From: Halicephalobus mephisto
Lineage: Eukaryota > Nematoda > Chromadorea > Rhabditida > Panagrolaimidae
NCBI GenBank assembly: GCA_009193035.1
Contig: SWDT01000029.1
Span: 62,001-126,000, forward strand
Length of the DNA: 64,000 nucleotides
Direction of reading: 5' to 3'
Shown: in pieces, positions 1 to 10,767 of the stretch
How the letters are laid out: the number at the start of each line of letters is the position of its first letter
Position numbering within the stretch: the stretch's first letter is position 1
Position numbers and translations under genes: made by a program
Notes under the pieces: generated by a model
What the model saw: only the letters and a program-made list of their open reading frames with translations
What the model was told of the DNA's origin: nothing
Databases searched by the model: none

Positions 1-285
1 CCAGTTAATCCATTTCAGAATTCCTGCACGGTGGATTAGTTTCGATTTTGTGTATTTTTGTTATATTTCATAAAAATGCGTAATTTTGATAATTTTCAAA
101 TTGTTCAGATGTCAAACTCAAAAATTCCAAGGAGTTTCATTTTATGGTCGTAGTCAATTTCAAAATATCTTTCGAAATCGACGGTCTTTCGAAACAAGCA
201 TCTCAATCATCATCATTTCCCTCTAGCACCTGCAAAATGACGTTGCCTCAGATAATAGACAACTTACTACTTCCCTCCCCCTGAG
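1..285. other. Non-coding flank 3' of the U2 gene
   Basis: No open frame, repeat or RNA fold could be supported here. It lies downstream of the U2 snRNA transcript. Confidence 0.4.
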
Positions 286-471
286 GGGATGGGTCGTTCC
301 CGGTGGTAGGTGCAATACCGGGTCGACCCGCGGTAGGAGAGGAGCAAGCTCCTTCAACCCACCAGGTCCCAAAAATTGATAATAGGTATGTCACAATAGT
401 GACAACGAACCTATTATGGTTCGTAGAACAGATACTACACTTTGATCTTAGCCATTAGGCCGAGAAGCGAT
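286..471 (-). ncRNA. U2: U2 spliceosomal snRNA gene
   Basis: Read on the minus strand, the 5' end at 471 begins AUCGCUUCUCGGCC. It then carries the invariant branch-point recognition segment GUGUAGUAUCUGUUCU, a perfect 7-bp stem IIa (ACGAACC/GGTTCGT, about 400-425), a stem IIb (TGTCAC/GTGACA), the Sm site AAUUUUUGG near 370, a stem-loop III with the GGAGCUUGCUCC core, and a stem-loop IV around ACCCGGUAUUGCAC. All U2 landmarks are in the expected order and spacing, so the gene looks functional. U2 pairs with the intron branch point in the U2 snRNP. The 3' end is placed by stem IV and may be off by a few bases. I could not pick out a proximal sequence element upstream with confidence. Confidence 0.96.
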
Positions 472-641
472 ACCGACTCTACTTCGCTCCGATATATATG
501 TCTAGCCAATAGTCCCAGTAAAGGAGAAAACTTTTACTAATGCAGAGAGCGAAAGAAAAAATTTCTCTTTCATATAACTGCAAAAACAAACTGACAAAGA
601 AATGCATTCGCTCAAAATGGTCTTTTGAAATAACACAGGTA

Positions 642-2132
642 CCCTAAAATCGAGTGTATAAGTCAAGGAAAAAATGAAAAAACAAGAGTGACAGACAAAC
701 AGGTGCCCCTCGTGTTTTTTTACAAAAATTTTCGTATTTTTATTAAAAAAGACTCAACAAATATCACATTTCATATAATCAATCTTCTAATTTTAATTCA
801 AAAAATTGTTCTATCAATAAGGAGAGTTCTGGATCGTCCATCATTGCTCTACGGAATCCATTCTGGATACACTCTTTATTTATTGAATTCAAACTTTCAT
901 AAACCCATCTTGCCACTTCAGCATAGGACGCTCTTCTCAAATTGCCATTCTTGGTGTATGTATGGTTCTTCTCGTCACCTACCCATTCTTCCCACTTATG
1001 TCGAATCTTTTCCTTGAATGATTTATTTACTGATATATCCAAAGGTTGGAATAACTTTGTCATACCACCAGGTATGATAGCTATTTTCGATATTTTTTTG
1101 ACAGCCTCTTTAGTAGCTTCAGTTATATGAGAAGGAACTGAATCCATAATCAACAATGAATCAGTCGGGTTTTCAGTTAGATTTGGCCTTTGTAACAGAT
1201 TTTCCGATACCTACTCTTTCATCATTTCTTCGGTCATCCACCCGTTCTTATTCACCTTCACTACAACACCGCTGGGAAAATCCTGCTTCGGTATCTTCTT
1301 TTTGAAAATTATCATGGGAGGATATTTGGAACCTTCTAAACTTACACCCAATACAACAGTAAAATTTAGTTTCTCTGCTCCTGTAGTAGAAATTTTAATT
1401 TCTTCTTTTTCTTTCTTATCAACTGTGAACCTCCTGGGTATATCAAAGCATACAGGAATCTCATCCATGTTTATGATGTCTTTAGTTTCCATATTTGCCG
1501 TTTCAGCGAAGACAAAGTTTCTGAACCTTTCCATTATCACCAGATGATGCTGTGGAAACTGTTGACTAGTCGATGTTGTTGCTCTAATCGCTAATAAATT
1601 TCTATGCATGAAGTTCCTCAACCAACCTGGACTTCCACAAAAATCTATCAATTGTTGCTTCTTAGCTAGTTCCCTGGCTTCAAATAATATTCTAACAGTT
1701 GTTACTTGCCTTTCTTTCTCTCTCTCTCTGATAAAATCCATTTTCCCAACTCTGCTTCTAACAATTCCCACTTTGGCTTTTTCCTCCTAAACGCCCTCTT
1801 GAATCTTGGGCACACCTTCAAACAGTTCTTCTGAAGCTTCCAATTCCTCACTTGGTTTTCATTAACTTCAGAATCTCGCAGCAGCTGCATTGCCGAACTC
1901 TTTTGCATAATTTACAGCCTTGAGTTTATATTCGGAGGTGAATGATCGTCTCCTAGCCATATACTATGATTATGATATAAAAATAATACTGTGACAAATA
2001 CAAAAACTTTCGTAAAGATATATAAAAATAGTAAGAAAACTTCAAATAACCCTTTTATAGATATACATTCAGTTTTTCTATTGCGCAACTTTCGTGCTGA
2101 GACTATTCCGGCTTATACACACGACTTTAGGG
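642..2132 (-). mobile_element. pogo/Tigger-type DNA transposon, copy 1 (defective)
   Basis: The 1,491-bp element has terminal inverted repeats: the left end CCCTAAAATCGAGTGTATAA matches the reverse complement of the right end CCCTAAAGTCGTGTGTATAA. A TA dinucleotide flanks both ends (640-641 and 2133-2134), the target duplication expected for the Tc1/mariner/pogo superfamily. The interior holds a pogo-type DDE transposase on the minus strand, broken by a frameshift and a nonsense codon. The element is inserted into the left arm of a palindromic MITE, described separately. It is a distant relative of the element at 14486-16216; both carry the subterminal motif TTCGTGCTGAGAC. Confidence 0.9.
779..1908 (-). 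pseudogene. pogo-type DDE transposase pseudogene
   Basis: The protein reads as a DDE_1/pogo transposase. The first catalytic Asp lies in NMDEIPVCFDIP, the second in LLIMDSVPSH and the third in FQPLDISVNKSF, with 34 residues between the last two. An N-terminal basic, helix-rich part (1908-1702) runs in another frame from the rest; the switch falls in an AG-rich run near 1720-1735, which suggests replication slippage. A TAG at 1211-1213 sits where copy 2 has Trp, and the frame resumes unchanged after it, so this is one point nonsense mutation. The gene cannot make full-length transposase as it stands. Confidence 0.85.
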
Positions 2133-2295
2133 TAATTTGCAATCACTACTAACTGAATGCAATCCTCAATAGATTGGATTCTAATTGAGTATAATCGATA
2201 GCAATGACTGCAATCAAGCAAAGGCTGATTATAAGTGACTGTAATTAAAGGTGTTTGATCGTATTCAGTTAGTGGTGATTGCAAATTACCTGTGA
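2131..2295. mobile_element. Palindromic MITE, right part, split by the pogo element
   Basis: The segment folds back on itself: TAATTTGCAATCACTACTAA near the left is the near-perfect reverse complement of the end near 2262-2290. Its missing left tip (CACAGGTA) lies at 634-641 on the far side of the pogo element. There is no coding capacity. Confidence 0.75.
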
Positions 2296-2299
2296 AGAC

Positions 2300-2842
2300 A
2301 TACAATTTTAAGGTTCTTGGAACATACATTCAGAATCTGTTATTTGTCATTTCTAAGTGCTCTTCTGGAGTGGGATAATCGGTAAAAACTACGAAATTTC
2401 AACATATTGAATTTTCACGCATTTTCTGTTTTTACTTTTTAAATCGACTGAATAATCATAACCAGCTCGAAATTTACACTTAATTACGAAAAATATTTCA
2501 AATCGTTATATTTAATGCAGAAAACGAATGTATCAAAAAAGACAAAGCCCAAAAACCAAAGAGTCCCTATATGTAAAAAAGCGTAACTTTTAGTTCAGTA
2601 ACAAATGCAAATCGTCACTATTTCGTTATAACTTTCGTCACAAAAGTCAAATAGGCATGAAAAATGTGACGATTGTGTTACATTTTCATTACTTTTCGCA
2701 ATTGTTAAGAAGCCAGAAGTTACGTTTTGTGTTTGGAGTAGATGTAAGGAATTTTATACTTTTTTCTAATTATCTCACTTCAGAAGAACACTCAGCAGAA
2801 ACAGATTCTGAATGTACATTCCAAGAACTTTAAAATTGTATA
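2300..2842. mobile_element. Non-autonomous inverted-repeat element with 43-bp arms
   Basis: Positions 2300-2342 and 2800-2842 are imperfect reverse complements over 43 bp, with the core GTTCTTGGAA and CAGAATCTGTT. The 457 bp between them are AT-rich, have no open frame and contain a second, unrelated palindromic element at about 2575-2733. The structure fits a MITE or a decayed transposon that received a nested insertion. Confidence 0.6.
2575..2733. mobile_element. Palindromic MITE family A, copy 1
   Basis: The element is about 160 bp with ends AAAAGCGTAACTTTTAG and CAGAAGTTACGTTTT as inverted repeats, plus an inner inverted pair AAATCGTCAC / GTGACGATT. A second copy with the same order of motifs is at 38866-39028. 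It has no coding capacity. Confidence 0.7.
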
Positions 2843-3344
2843 TATTATTTCAAAAGACCACTTTGAGCAAATGTACTTCCCTCGTGAGTCAATCTGTAGT
2901 GGTTCTCGGTTTCGAAAGAAGTTCAAAAAGGTCATTCGAAAACTTCCTTGTCTGGCTCATTCTGTTGGTCTCTAATTACAACAATACAGTATTCTTTAAA
3001 ATCAGCAATAAAATACTTTACAATTTTATGAACTTTCCTCTCTTAATTCTTACCTGTATTCTGCGAAATGAGGAATACTGCAAATTATTACGAAATTAAT
3101 AAGTTTAGTTTTATTTTTCGAGACATTAAACGTACAAATATATTCCAAACAAAGTTAAAATGAGTATTTTTAAAATATAAATAATTTATATAGGAATTGC
3201 ATTACAGTACATTACTTTATGAAATTGTAATTTTTGAGTTTACGATAACTAGAAATAATAATCCGATAATAAAACTGGGCATGGGAAATAGACAAGATTT
3301 CAGATATTAATTGAATAAAAAATCACAAGTACACACAAAAAAAG

Positions 3345-3830
3345 AAACATTAAAATAGCTCTAATGTGTCTATGCATTGTATTCAATGTACTGGGACATT
3401 AAATACAATATATAGATATATTGTAACGACTCTGATATATCAGATACATTATATTCAATATATTAAGTTGATATCGGTGTATTGCATATAATGTATCGAT
3501 AGAATATTTAATGTATCGATATATTATATATAGTGTATTCGATGCATCAGAGTCGCTTTAATGTATATATATGTTGAATATAATATGTTGATATTATACT
3601 GAGTGTATCAATATATTGAATACAAGGTATCTGCTACATCAGAGTTGTTTTAACGTATCGAATACATTGAATACGATGCACCGATATCAACTTAGTATAT
3701 CAATATATTCAATACAATGTATCTGACAAATTAGAATCGTTAAAATATATCTACATATTATATACATTACACCGATATCTACTTCATATATTTATGTCTT
3801 AAATATAATGTATCCGATATATAAGAGTAA
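3345..3830. repeat. AT-rich ATGTATCGATATATT tandem repeat, cluster 1
   Basis: Degenerate units of roughly 80-100 bp are built from variants of GATATCAACTTAGTATATC, ATTGAATACAATGTATC and ATCAGAGTCGTTTTAATG. The same family forms clusters at 33836-34378, 41395-41640 and 52690-53335. It lies in a gene-free stretch. Confidence 0.7.
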
Positions 3831-4412
3831 ACAAGACCATTTGATTCAAGGTATTTAGGCCTTGTTTTTTCGTTTTGATGTGAATTTTGTTGTAGTAAAT
3901 TAAAACACATTTCCCCTATCCGGAAATTCCTGAAGAGAATTCCCATGTTTTCAGTAACAATGCTGATATATTAACCTAACGAACTGCTGTGAGAATTCTG
4001 TTCCTTTATATTTTAGCTACACAAGGCAGCGTGAGAACGGTTTATTAAAAAACTTCGATGCAAGTTTACTTTATATAAGATCAACATAGAAAACAAAAAG
4101 TAGCTTATTTTCTGAACAACCAGAGATTATCCAACCGAGAACTAATCATGCAACAATTTAAAACGATATTAGACGAAGAAGACATGGCAAAATTCGAAGA
4201 TATGTAACAATTTCTGAGTGCAATCTTGAACTTAAAATGTTTTAATTTCTGAACTACCTACAATGTCTTTAGTTTTCGATAAAATGGAAGATTTCTGTGG
4301 ATTTTCTCAGAGAGCCAAATCGATATCTAGAGCTCATTACAGATAAAAATCACCAACTTCACTAATCCATCAAAGCGACATCTGCTTATCTTTGTACTTT
4401 GATGAAAGTTAT
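3831..4412. other. AT-rich non-coding stretch
   Basis: No open frame with coding character, splice structure or repeat was recognised here. Confidence 0.4.
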
Positions 4413-4705
4413 GACTTTCCGTGATGAAACACCATACAAGAGTTATAAAATCATCTTTGATGAAGTGTCACGCAAAAATTACAAGATCTTACGTGATAAA
4501 GTATCATAAAAACTATAAGACTTTCTATAATGAAATGTCATGCAAAAGTTACAAGATATTCTGTAATGAAATATCATATAAAGGTAATAAAACTATCTGT
4601 AATGAAATATTACACAAAAGTTACAAGATATTATATAATGAAATATTACACAAAAGTTACAAAATTATCTTTGATAAAATGTCCTACAAAAATTATGAGA
4701 ACTTT
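4413..4705. repeat. 36-bp minisatellite, about eight units
   Basis: Consecutive 36-bp units follow the pattern TAATGAAATATTACACAAAA followed by GTTACAAGATATTATA. Because 36 is a multiple of three, two frames stay open through the array (12-residue periodic peptides). I treat these as a by-product of the repeat and not as a gene: they lack introns, homology and flanking coding sequence. Confidence 0.75.
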
Positions 4706-5355
4706 CATCATGAAAACGTTAGATTTTTTACAATTTACATCCTCCAAATGATAAAATTTATTTGTTACTTGTAATATTTCCTTAATTCATCTTTAATGTG
4801 ACATATTGTCACGAACTTTGTTGCTAGTCTTGCGTGATTACGAAATAACACTTCATGACCAACTGCACTGGTGAGATTCTGATAATGATGATCATTAATT
4901 TTCAGATCCAGTTTTCGATGATATTAAAACTCCCCATAGACGAAAAAACAGGGTTTAACTCTTCCGACCTACATGAAATCATAAATGTCACTTCACACTT
5001 CAAAACATTCGACCATAAATCTCCAACTAGTCAGATTTTTTTCTTTTTTGTCACAATTACGTATGAAAAATTTACGAAATATTCAAAAACTAACAAATTA
5101 GAAATCTGAATTTAAAAAATTAATGAAAGTTCTTCAATTGCCATCATTTCAGTCATATCTGAAAAACTTTAAAGATATTTAAAAAATTAATACAATAAAG
5201 ATCTGAATTTTTCGGGAAAAATCAAAAAGGTTTTTTAGATCCATAAGAATCTTGTTTAAAGAGAATTCCTCAATCTTGTCTACTCTATATATGAGAAAAT
5301 TTAAACGTAATTTTAAAATCAATACTTTAGAAATCTGTGCTCCGTACTATCAAAG
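4706..5355. other. AT-rich non-coding stretch
   Basis: An 84-codon frame at 4855-5109 has no recognisable homology or splice context. Nothing else is seen. Confidence 0.4.
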
Positions 5356-5765
5356 TTGGTAGTCAAAGTTTATGGTCGAAGTCGAAGTTGATGATAAAAG
5401 TTTGAAGCTAAAGTTAATAGTTAAGTTTGAGATCAAACTTGATAGTTAGAGTTTAAGGTTAAGGTCGAAGTTGACGATAAAAGTTTGAAGTTAAAGTTAA
5501 TAGTTAAGTTTGAGATCAAAACTGATAGTTAAAGTTTAAGGTTAAGGTCGAAGTTGATGATAAAAGTTTGAAGCTAAAGTTAATAGTTAAGTTTAAGGTT
5601 AAAGTTGAAGTTGATGATAAAAGTTCGAGGTTAAAGTCGAATCTGATAATTAAAGTTTAATATTAAATTCGAAGTTAATAAAGTTCAAGATCAAAATCGA
5701 ATTCGAGGTTGATGATCAGAATTTAAGGTGAAACTTAATAGTCAAAGTTTGAAACTGAAATTTGG
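5356..5765. repeat. GTTAAAGTTGAAGTTGATG-type minisatellite
   Basis: Degenerate units built from GTCGAAGTTGATGATAAAAG and GTTAATAGTTAAGTTTGAG repeat across about 400 bp. In reverse orientation the same vocabulary (CAACTTCGACTTCAAAGC) makes the larger array at 25690-26440. Confidence 0.65.
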
Positions 5766-5825
5766 ACTTTTCGTTTTAAGATACAATCTGCGAGTCATGT
5801 GATTTCGAAAATCCAAATATCAATT

Positions 5826-5972
5826 TACCGTATTTCCTCTAAAATAAGCCCCCGGGGGGTTATTTCAGAAGAGGTACATATCTCAGAAAAGGAACATATT
5901 TCAGAAAAGGAACATATTTTAGTAGGGAAATTTATTTCAGAAGGGGGAGCTTATTTTAGAGGAAATACGGTA
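5826..5972. mobile_element. Palindromic MITE with TACCGTATTTCCTCT ends
   Basis: The left end TACCGTATTTCCTCTAAAAT is the reverse complement of the right end at 5951-5972, and the outermost TA pair matches a Tc1/mariner-type target. The interior repeats GAACATATTTCAGAAAAG. No coding capacity; elements with this kind of terminus are common in invertebrate genomes. Confidence 0.75.
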
Positions 5973-6251
5973 TGTAAGATTTTTGAAATAACAAAATCCA
6001 CAAATGATGTCTCGGTACCAAAAGTCCAAATTTCAAATTTGAATTCTGATCAGCTTATATAATACAAAAAATTAAAATTTTTGCAAAAAAAATTTTTTTA
6101 TTTCGTAGAAAATTTATTTTTCAAATTTTTTTGAATCAGAAGATTTAGAATTTTAATTTTTAAATCCAAATTTCAACAATAAAGACAAATTGGTTTATTA
6201 ATTTCTCATCGATTTTCTTTTATGATACAAATATCCTTTTTTTCAACTCCT

Positions 6252-6795
6252 CTAAGCTACCACCTTGAATTTCTTGTAAGGAGAAGCCACAGGGGCCATT
6301 GCCGGAGTTTCAGAGTAAATCTGGGAAGCTGCTGGTACACTAGAGATCGGGACTTCCGAGATGTAACTCTGAACAGGGGTTTCTGAAGGATAATTTTGAA
6401 CCGGAGCTGGGGGGACTTCTGAGATGTAACCCTGAACCGAATCCAAGGGTGGTGGGACTTCTGGATACGAACTTCTCATAGGAGGGGTATTGTAACTAAT
6501 AGGACTTGTTTTATAAGACGGTTTAGAAACATAAACCGTTCTAATTCTAAAATTTCTAAATCACAAAAATTTTAAAAATAAAAATTTACATTTTTCTTTC
6601 TACAACTGGTACTCTACTTCGAGTTCTAACAATACCATATAAAGGTACTTTCATATAACTCACTGTCGGTGGTACATATCCATAACCAACAGTACCATAA
6701 CTACTACCACATCCACAACAACCTCCACAACCCCATAAAAATCCATAAACAGGTAAAATATCTAAAATAATAATAAAAAATCCACTCAATTTCAT
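6252..6795 (-). CDS. Small secreted Gly/Cys-rich then Pro/Ser-rich protein (two exons)
   Basis: Exon 1 is 6795-6590 and exon 2 is 6546-6252; the 43-bp intron has a GTAAAT donor and a TTTTAG acceptor. Splicing in phase 2 gives 501 bases, exactly 166 codons plus stop, which supports the model. Residues 1-18 form a hydrophobic signal peptide (starting MKLSGFFIIILD), followed by a GCGGCCGCG run and a Tyr-rich stretch. The C-terminal half repeats short units such as SEVPPAP, SETPVQ and SEVPISS, ending in a basic KKFKVVA. The composition suggests an extracellular matrix, cuticle or similar secreted protein, but no family is recognised. It is convergent with nothing close by; SRP68 follows on the same strand. 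Confidence 0.7.
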
Positions 6796-7103
6796 CCTTA
6801 AAATCTAGCCAAATTTTCCATCTTTGACTTCTTTTATTCCAATTTCTACCAGGTCAGGATGTTATTTTAGTCCCATCTCATCCATCAATCTCCCTAGAAA
6901 ACCAGATTTGACGTAACTGAAACCGACTCGGTTCCAACTTTAGGATTTTTTGTTTCATTAACAGTTACAAATGATTAAAATAAACCAAAAATCATTCATT
7001 ACCAAAAACATCAACAATAACCTTGGCGACTCCCAAGAATAAATTAATCCATCACAGCGCCAAATACTGAGAACCAAATGAAGCAACAAACCATCCTTGG
7101 CAT
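6796..7103. other. Spacer between SRP68 and the small secreted-protein gene
   Basis: About 300 bp of non-coding sequence that must hold the SRP68 3' UTR and the promoter of the downstream gene. No distinct element was recognised. Confidence 0.4.
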
Positions 7104-9412
7104 CTACTTTCCCCAGAAAAGTCCTTTGACATAACTTCCCAACCCCTGAGCTTGCTCTTGTTGAGTAGGTTGTTGAACCTGTTGTTGCTTTCCTTTCTTT
7201 CCACCCTTTGATTGTCCCGCAGATACTGTAGGAGTTTCCAATTCTTCAATTCTCTTTCGCAAATTAGGCATCTCAATCCGATACAGAGCCAAATCAAAGA
7301 ATGTCGGTTTACAGGGCATTGGTTCAAGACTTGGTGGACTATCAACTAAAACAACATTCAATTCACCTGGTTTCAATTTATTCAATTCTGGAGCAGCCCA
7401 TTGATCCAACATATTCATCAAAGGACCATTATTCTTCACCATTTCTTCATCTTCTTCTCCAGCAGCTTCAGATATTTGATTCGTTCTTGCAGAAAGAGAT
7501 CCAGCAGAAATTCTATCCAACAATTCCTTCAACGAACCTTCTGTTTCAGTAATATCACAATGCTTCAGTTTTTTCAATTGTTGAACAGCTCTTCCTTGAC
7601 GTTCTAACGCTCTTTCATAAAGAGCACCAGCTTTGGCAAATTGTCCAAAAAGATTATAAGTTTCAGCCATATAGAGACATTTAAAAGCTCTATAATATTC
7701 CTCCTTAAACGTGTACACATCCAAAATCAATTTGTCATCAGTAGCACCTGGTAATCCAACAATTTCTTGGCAGTTTTCAATAATTTGCGAATACAATCTC
7801 AAGAAATCCTGTGGTTTCACTTTTCTTTCTCCAACTTCACCACTTCTTTTGACACTCGCAATCAATATCAAATAACGCTCATTTGCTCGTTTCAATCTGA
7901 GATATTCCAGATAGGACAATGTAATCTGGACAGAGTTCAGAGTGTGTCCAGTATTATCTGCTGCAGCTTTTCGATTTTCTTCATTCAACTTTTGAACAGT
8001 ATCACGACAGTTCCCAATGAATCGTTCATAGAGTTCAACTTTGTCGTCCAAAGATTCTGTCGCAGTAATCTGGTCATTCAACAAAGTAGAGGCATCGATG
8101 ATAGATTTCACGTTGGAATTCGTAATCGCTGTGGATAATCCTCCCCAAGAAATCGAATTTTGACTGTTATTTCTGCTTGCAGCTTCAGCAATGAGCTTCT
8201 AAAAAACAACTTTAAAAAAATAAACAAAAAGATCCATACGTCAAATTCGTGTGTCAAATCAGAAGTAGTAGAAAGACTCAATTGCAACAATTCTGAGATC
8301 GGTGCAGCTGAAGTATCACCGATATTATATTCGCAGAGCTTGAGGGTGTTTTGGACTTCCCGACATCTTTGTCCATAAAGCTCGACAAGTTCTGGAATCT
8401 TCACAACAGAGCTCAATTTCTCGTAAATCTGCTTAACTTTCTTGTACAATTCCGCAGCATTTGCCCATTGCTTCAATTCTAGACAAAGACAAGCACCAAT
8501 GAAAGCATGATAAGCCTGGACTTCGAATTTCGTTGTTGTGTCTGTCTAAAAACAGCAGATTATAAAAAACCTGAAAAAAGATAAACCTACTCTCGGACAA
8601 TTTTTGGCAATTTGCTCAAGGTAATTGGCGTGCTTCAAAGCTCTGCGAAGCTTGTTTCTCATGTGAAACTTCTTACGAGAGAGTGGATCGTCCAAAGTGT
8701 CGTACTTCAACGCCATTGCATAGGCCCAACAACGCTCGACTTCGAAAATTAGAATTTCAAAGAACCTGAAAGCTGTCATCAAGGATTTCCATTTCTGAAT
8801 GTTTAAAAAATTCACTAATTGGACATTGATTTGTTAATCAATTGCTCAATCAGCAAGAAAGAGGTTCAAAAGTTCATCTACAGGATGATTTACAGGGTTA
8901 AAATAGTAAGAAAATCATGTAAGTGATTGAAATGTTTCTCGAATTCACAAAAAAGCATGCGAAAATGATACAGGGTCGGAATTACATCAAAGATAATAGC
9001 AATGTCAGATTTACAGGGATTTTCAGAAGTAATTCCAGAGAAAACGTGTTCAAAGGTTGTACAAGGTTATTTTTAGCTAGTGATCAATACAGTAACCTAC
9101 CGGACGTCACCAATGGTTTCCACAGTGATTTGCTTCGGCTGGAACTTCGATCTGTGCTTCGGGACACATTTGTGGTTGTGGTTGAACTTCAGAGCTTTGC
9201 GAACTCTGTAGATTCGTCTCCCACAGTATCCTCTGCAATGTAATTATGAAAACAGATGAAAATTGATATATGAAATCCCACCTGTAACGTTGGTAATCCC
9301 CGTGACGAAGTCCGTGTTGTTGTTGAGCATCCTTGATCAACTGAAGGACATGGACAGTCGGGAATGATTCTAACGGTTGTGGATCTACTTCCATTTCCAT
9401 TTTGGATGGCAA
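7104..9412 (-). CDS. SRP68: Signal recognition particle 68 kDa subunit (five exons)
   Basis: SRP68 is the SRP RNA-binding partner of SRP72 in the cytosolic particle that targets secretory ribosomes to the ER. Exons are 9412-9282, 9232-9101, 8765-8591, 8545-8240 and 8198-7104, total 1,839 bases = 612 residues, close to the 627 of the human protein. Hallmarks are HVLQLIKDAQQQHGLRHGDY near the N terminus, then the basic RYRGYCGRRIYRVRKALKF across the first splice junction, both typical of the RNA-binding domain. CWAYAMALKYD follows in exon 3. The C terminus ends in a Gln-rich tract and GLGSYVKGLFWGK, as in SRP68 relatives. All splice phases agree and no stop interrupts the model. The start is the first Met in frame with the conserved N terminus. 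Confidence 0.95.
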
Positions 9413-10767
9413 AAAATAGAAAAAAACAAGCTAGAAATAAATAGAAATAATTCCGTTCAGATACAAGTTGAAAAAAGAACACGCATTTGCAGTCTTTTCG
9501 TGGTGGGACCGCTTTCGGAACGGTCGACTTTTAGGTCTCTGTTGTGGCTATTTATTTCGAAAATGGAAAAATTGGCTTCTTTCAGTAACAAAAATTTAAA
9601 AAAATTTCGAAATACTTTTAGGATTAATTTCTCGTTATATTTTCGATTTTCATATATGAATTTTATATTTTCTGGGCAGCTAATCGTACTGAGAACATCT
9701 AGGTTAGGAAAAAGTAGGATTAAAAACATGAAAAAAGTTGCTGTTTAGAGATAGGGAATTTTAAAAATTGAAAGAAATTTAAAAATAAAATTTAATTTTT
9801 AGGATTCTTTTATAGTATTAAATAATAGAGGAACAATTGGTTGAGATAAATAAGATAATTAATCAGTGCTGAAACCTGTAAAAAATCAATATCAAGGTCG
9901 AAATCGAATTTTTGTGACGCTTAAGTTAACCAATTTGGTCGAATGTTGCAGGCAAACTGCAGATTTTACTTTAATTTCGAAATTTTCATAAATGTAAATG
10001 TATTTTTTAATTAACTAGGATGTTGCACACATACTGCAGATTTTATTTTGACTTTGAGATCGACAAATCCACTTAAACGTTGCACGCAATCTGCGGATTT
10101 TAATTTGATTTCGATGTCAATCTATCTACAAAAACCTTGCACGCAATCTGCAGGCTCGATTCCGACATTGATCTACTTGCCTGAACCTTGCACGCAATCT
10201 GCAGATCCCATTTCGAATCTAATTGCTTTACAAACAGGACAAAAACACATTTCAAAAAACATTTTCAATTTAAAATTTTGAAAAATAATTTTTTTTTGTT
10301 TTACTTTTATTTCGTGACTTTAACATTCACACCAGCTAAAGAATTAAATTTGAAAGTTCCATATCCATCAAAAAATCGAATTTTAATTATTATATAACGA
10401 CGTTCGATCATCGATTTACGTCCGAACAGCTGTCGAGGATTTTAGGCAAATGGTTGAGCTGAAAAATTTTTGAAATGTAAAAATAAAAACAACTTTAAAA
10501 TACGTAAATAAAAACAACTTTAAAATGTGCAATTTTAAAAACCTATAATTGAAAAAAAAATTATTATAAAAACCATATATGAAATTTTTAAAAATTACTT
10601 CAATGCAAAAATTTAGTGCTTTTCAGAAACCCAAAAATCTTACGTGAGAATTTCGATTTTTGTTATTATTATTTCGTAATCATTTACATATTATAAAAAT
10701 CATATATGAAATTTTTAAAAATTTATCTCGACGTGAAAATTTAGCGCTTTTTAGAAACCCAAAAATC
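9413..10767. repeat. Intergenic region with a TTGCACGCAATCTGCAG repeat cluster
   Basis: Between 9950 and 10215 five degenerate copies of the motif TTGCACGCAATCTGCAG recur with roughly 55-60-bp spacing. The same family forms larger arrays at 37330-38060 and 50640-51090, where the centre is usually TTGCGCGCAA. The rest (10216-10767) is AT-rich, with a 100-bp near-duplication around 10570-10640 and 10690-10770. Confidence 0.65.

Noticed and set aside
5799..6062. 87-codon + frame with ISEKEHISEKEHI repeats
   Set aside because: It crosses the palindromic MITE at 5826-5972 and is a repeat artefact.
7301..8138. Several + frames of 68-123 codons
   Set aside because: Antisense to SRP68 coding sequence.
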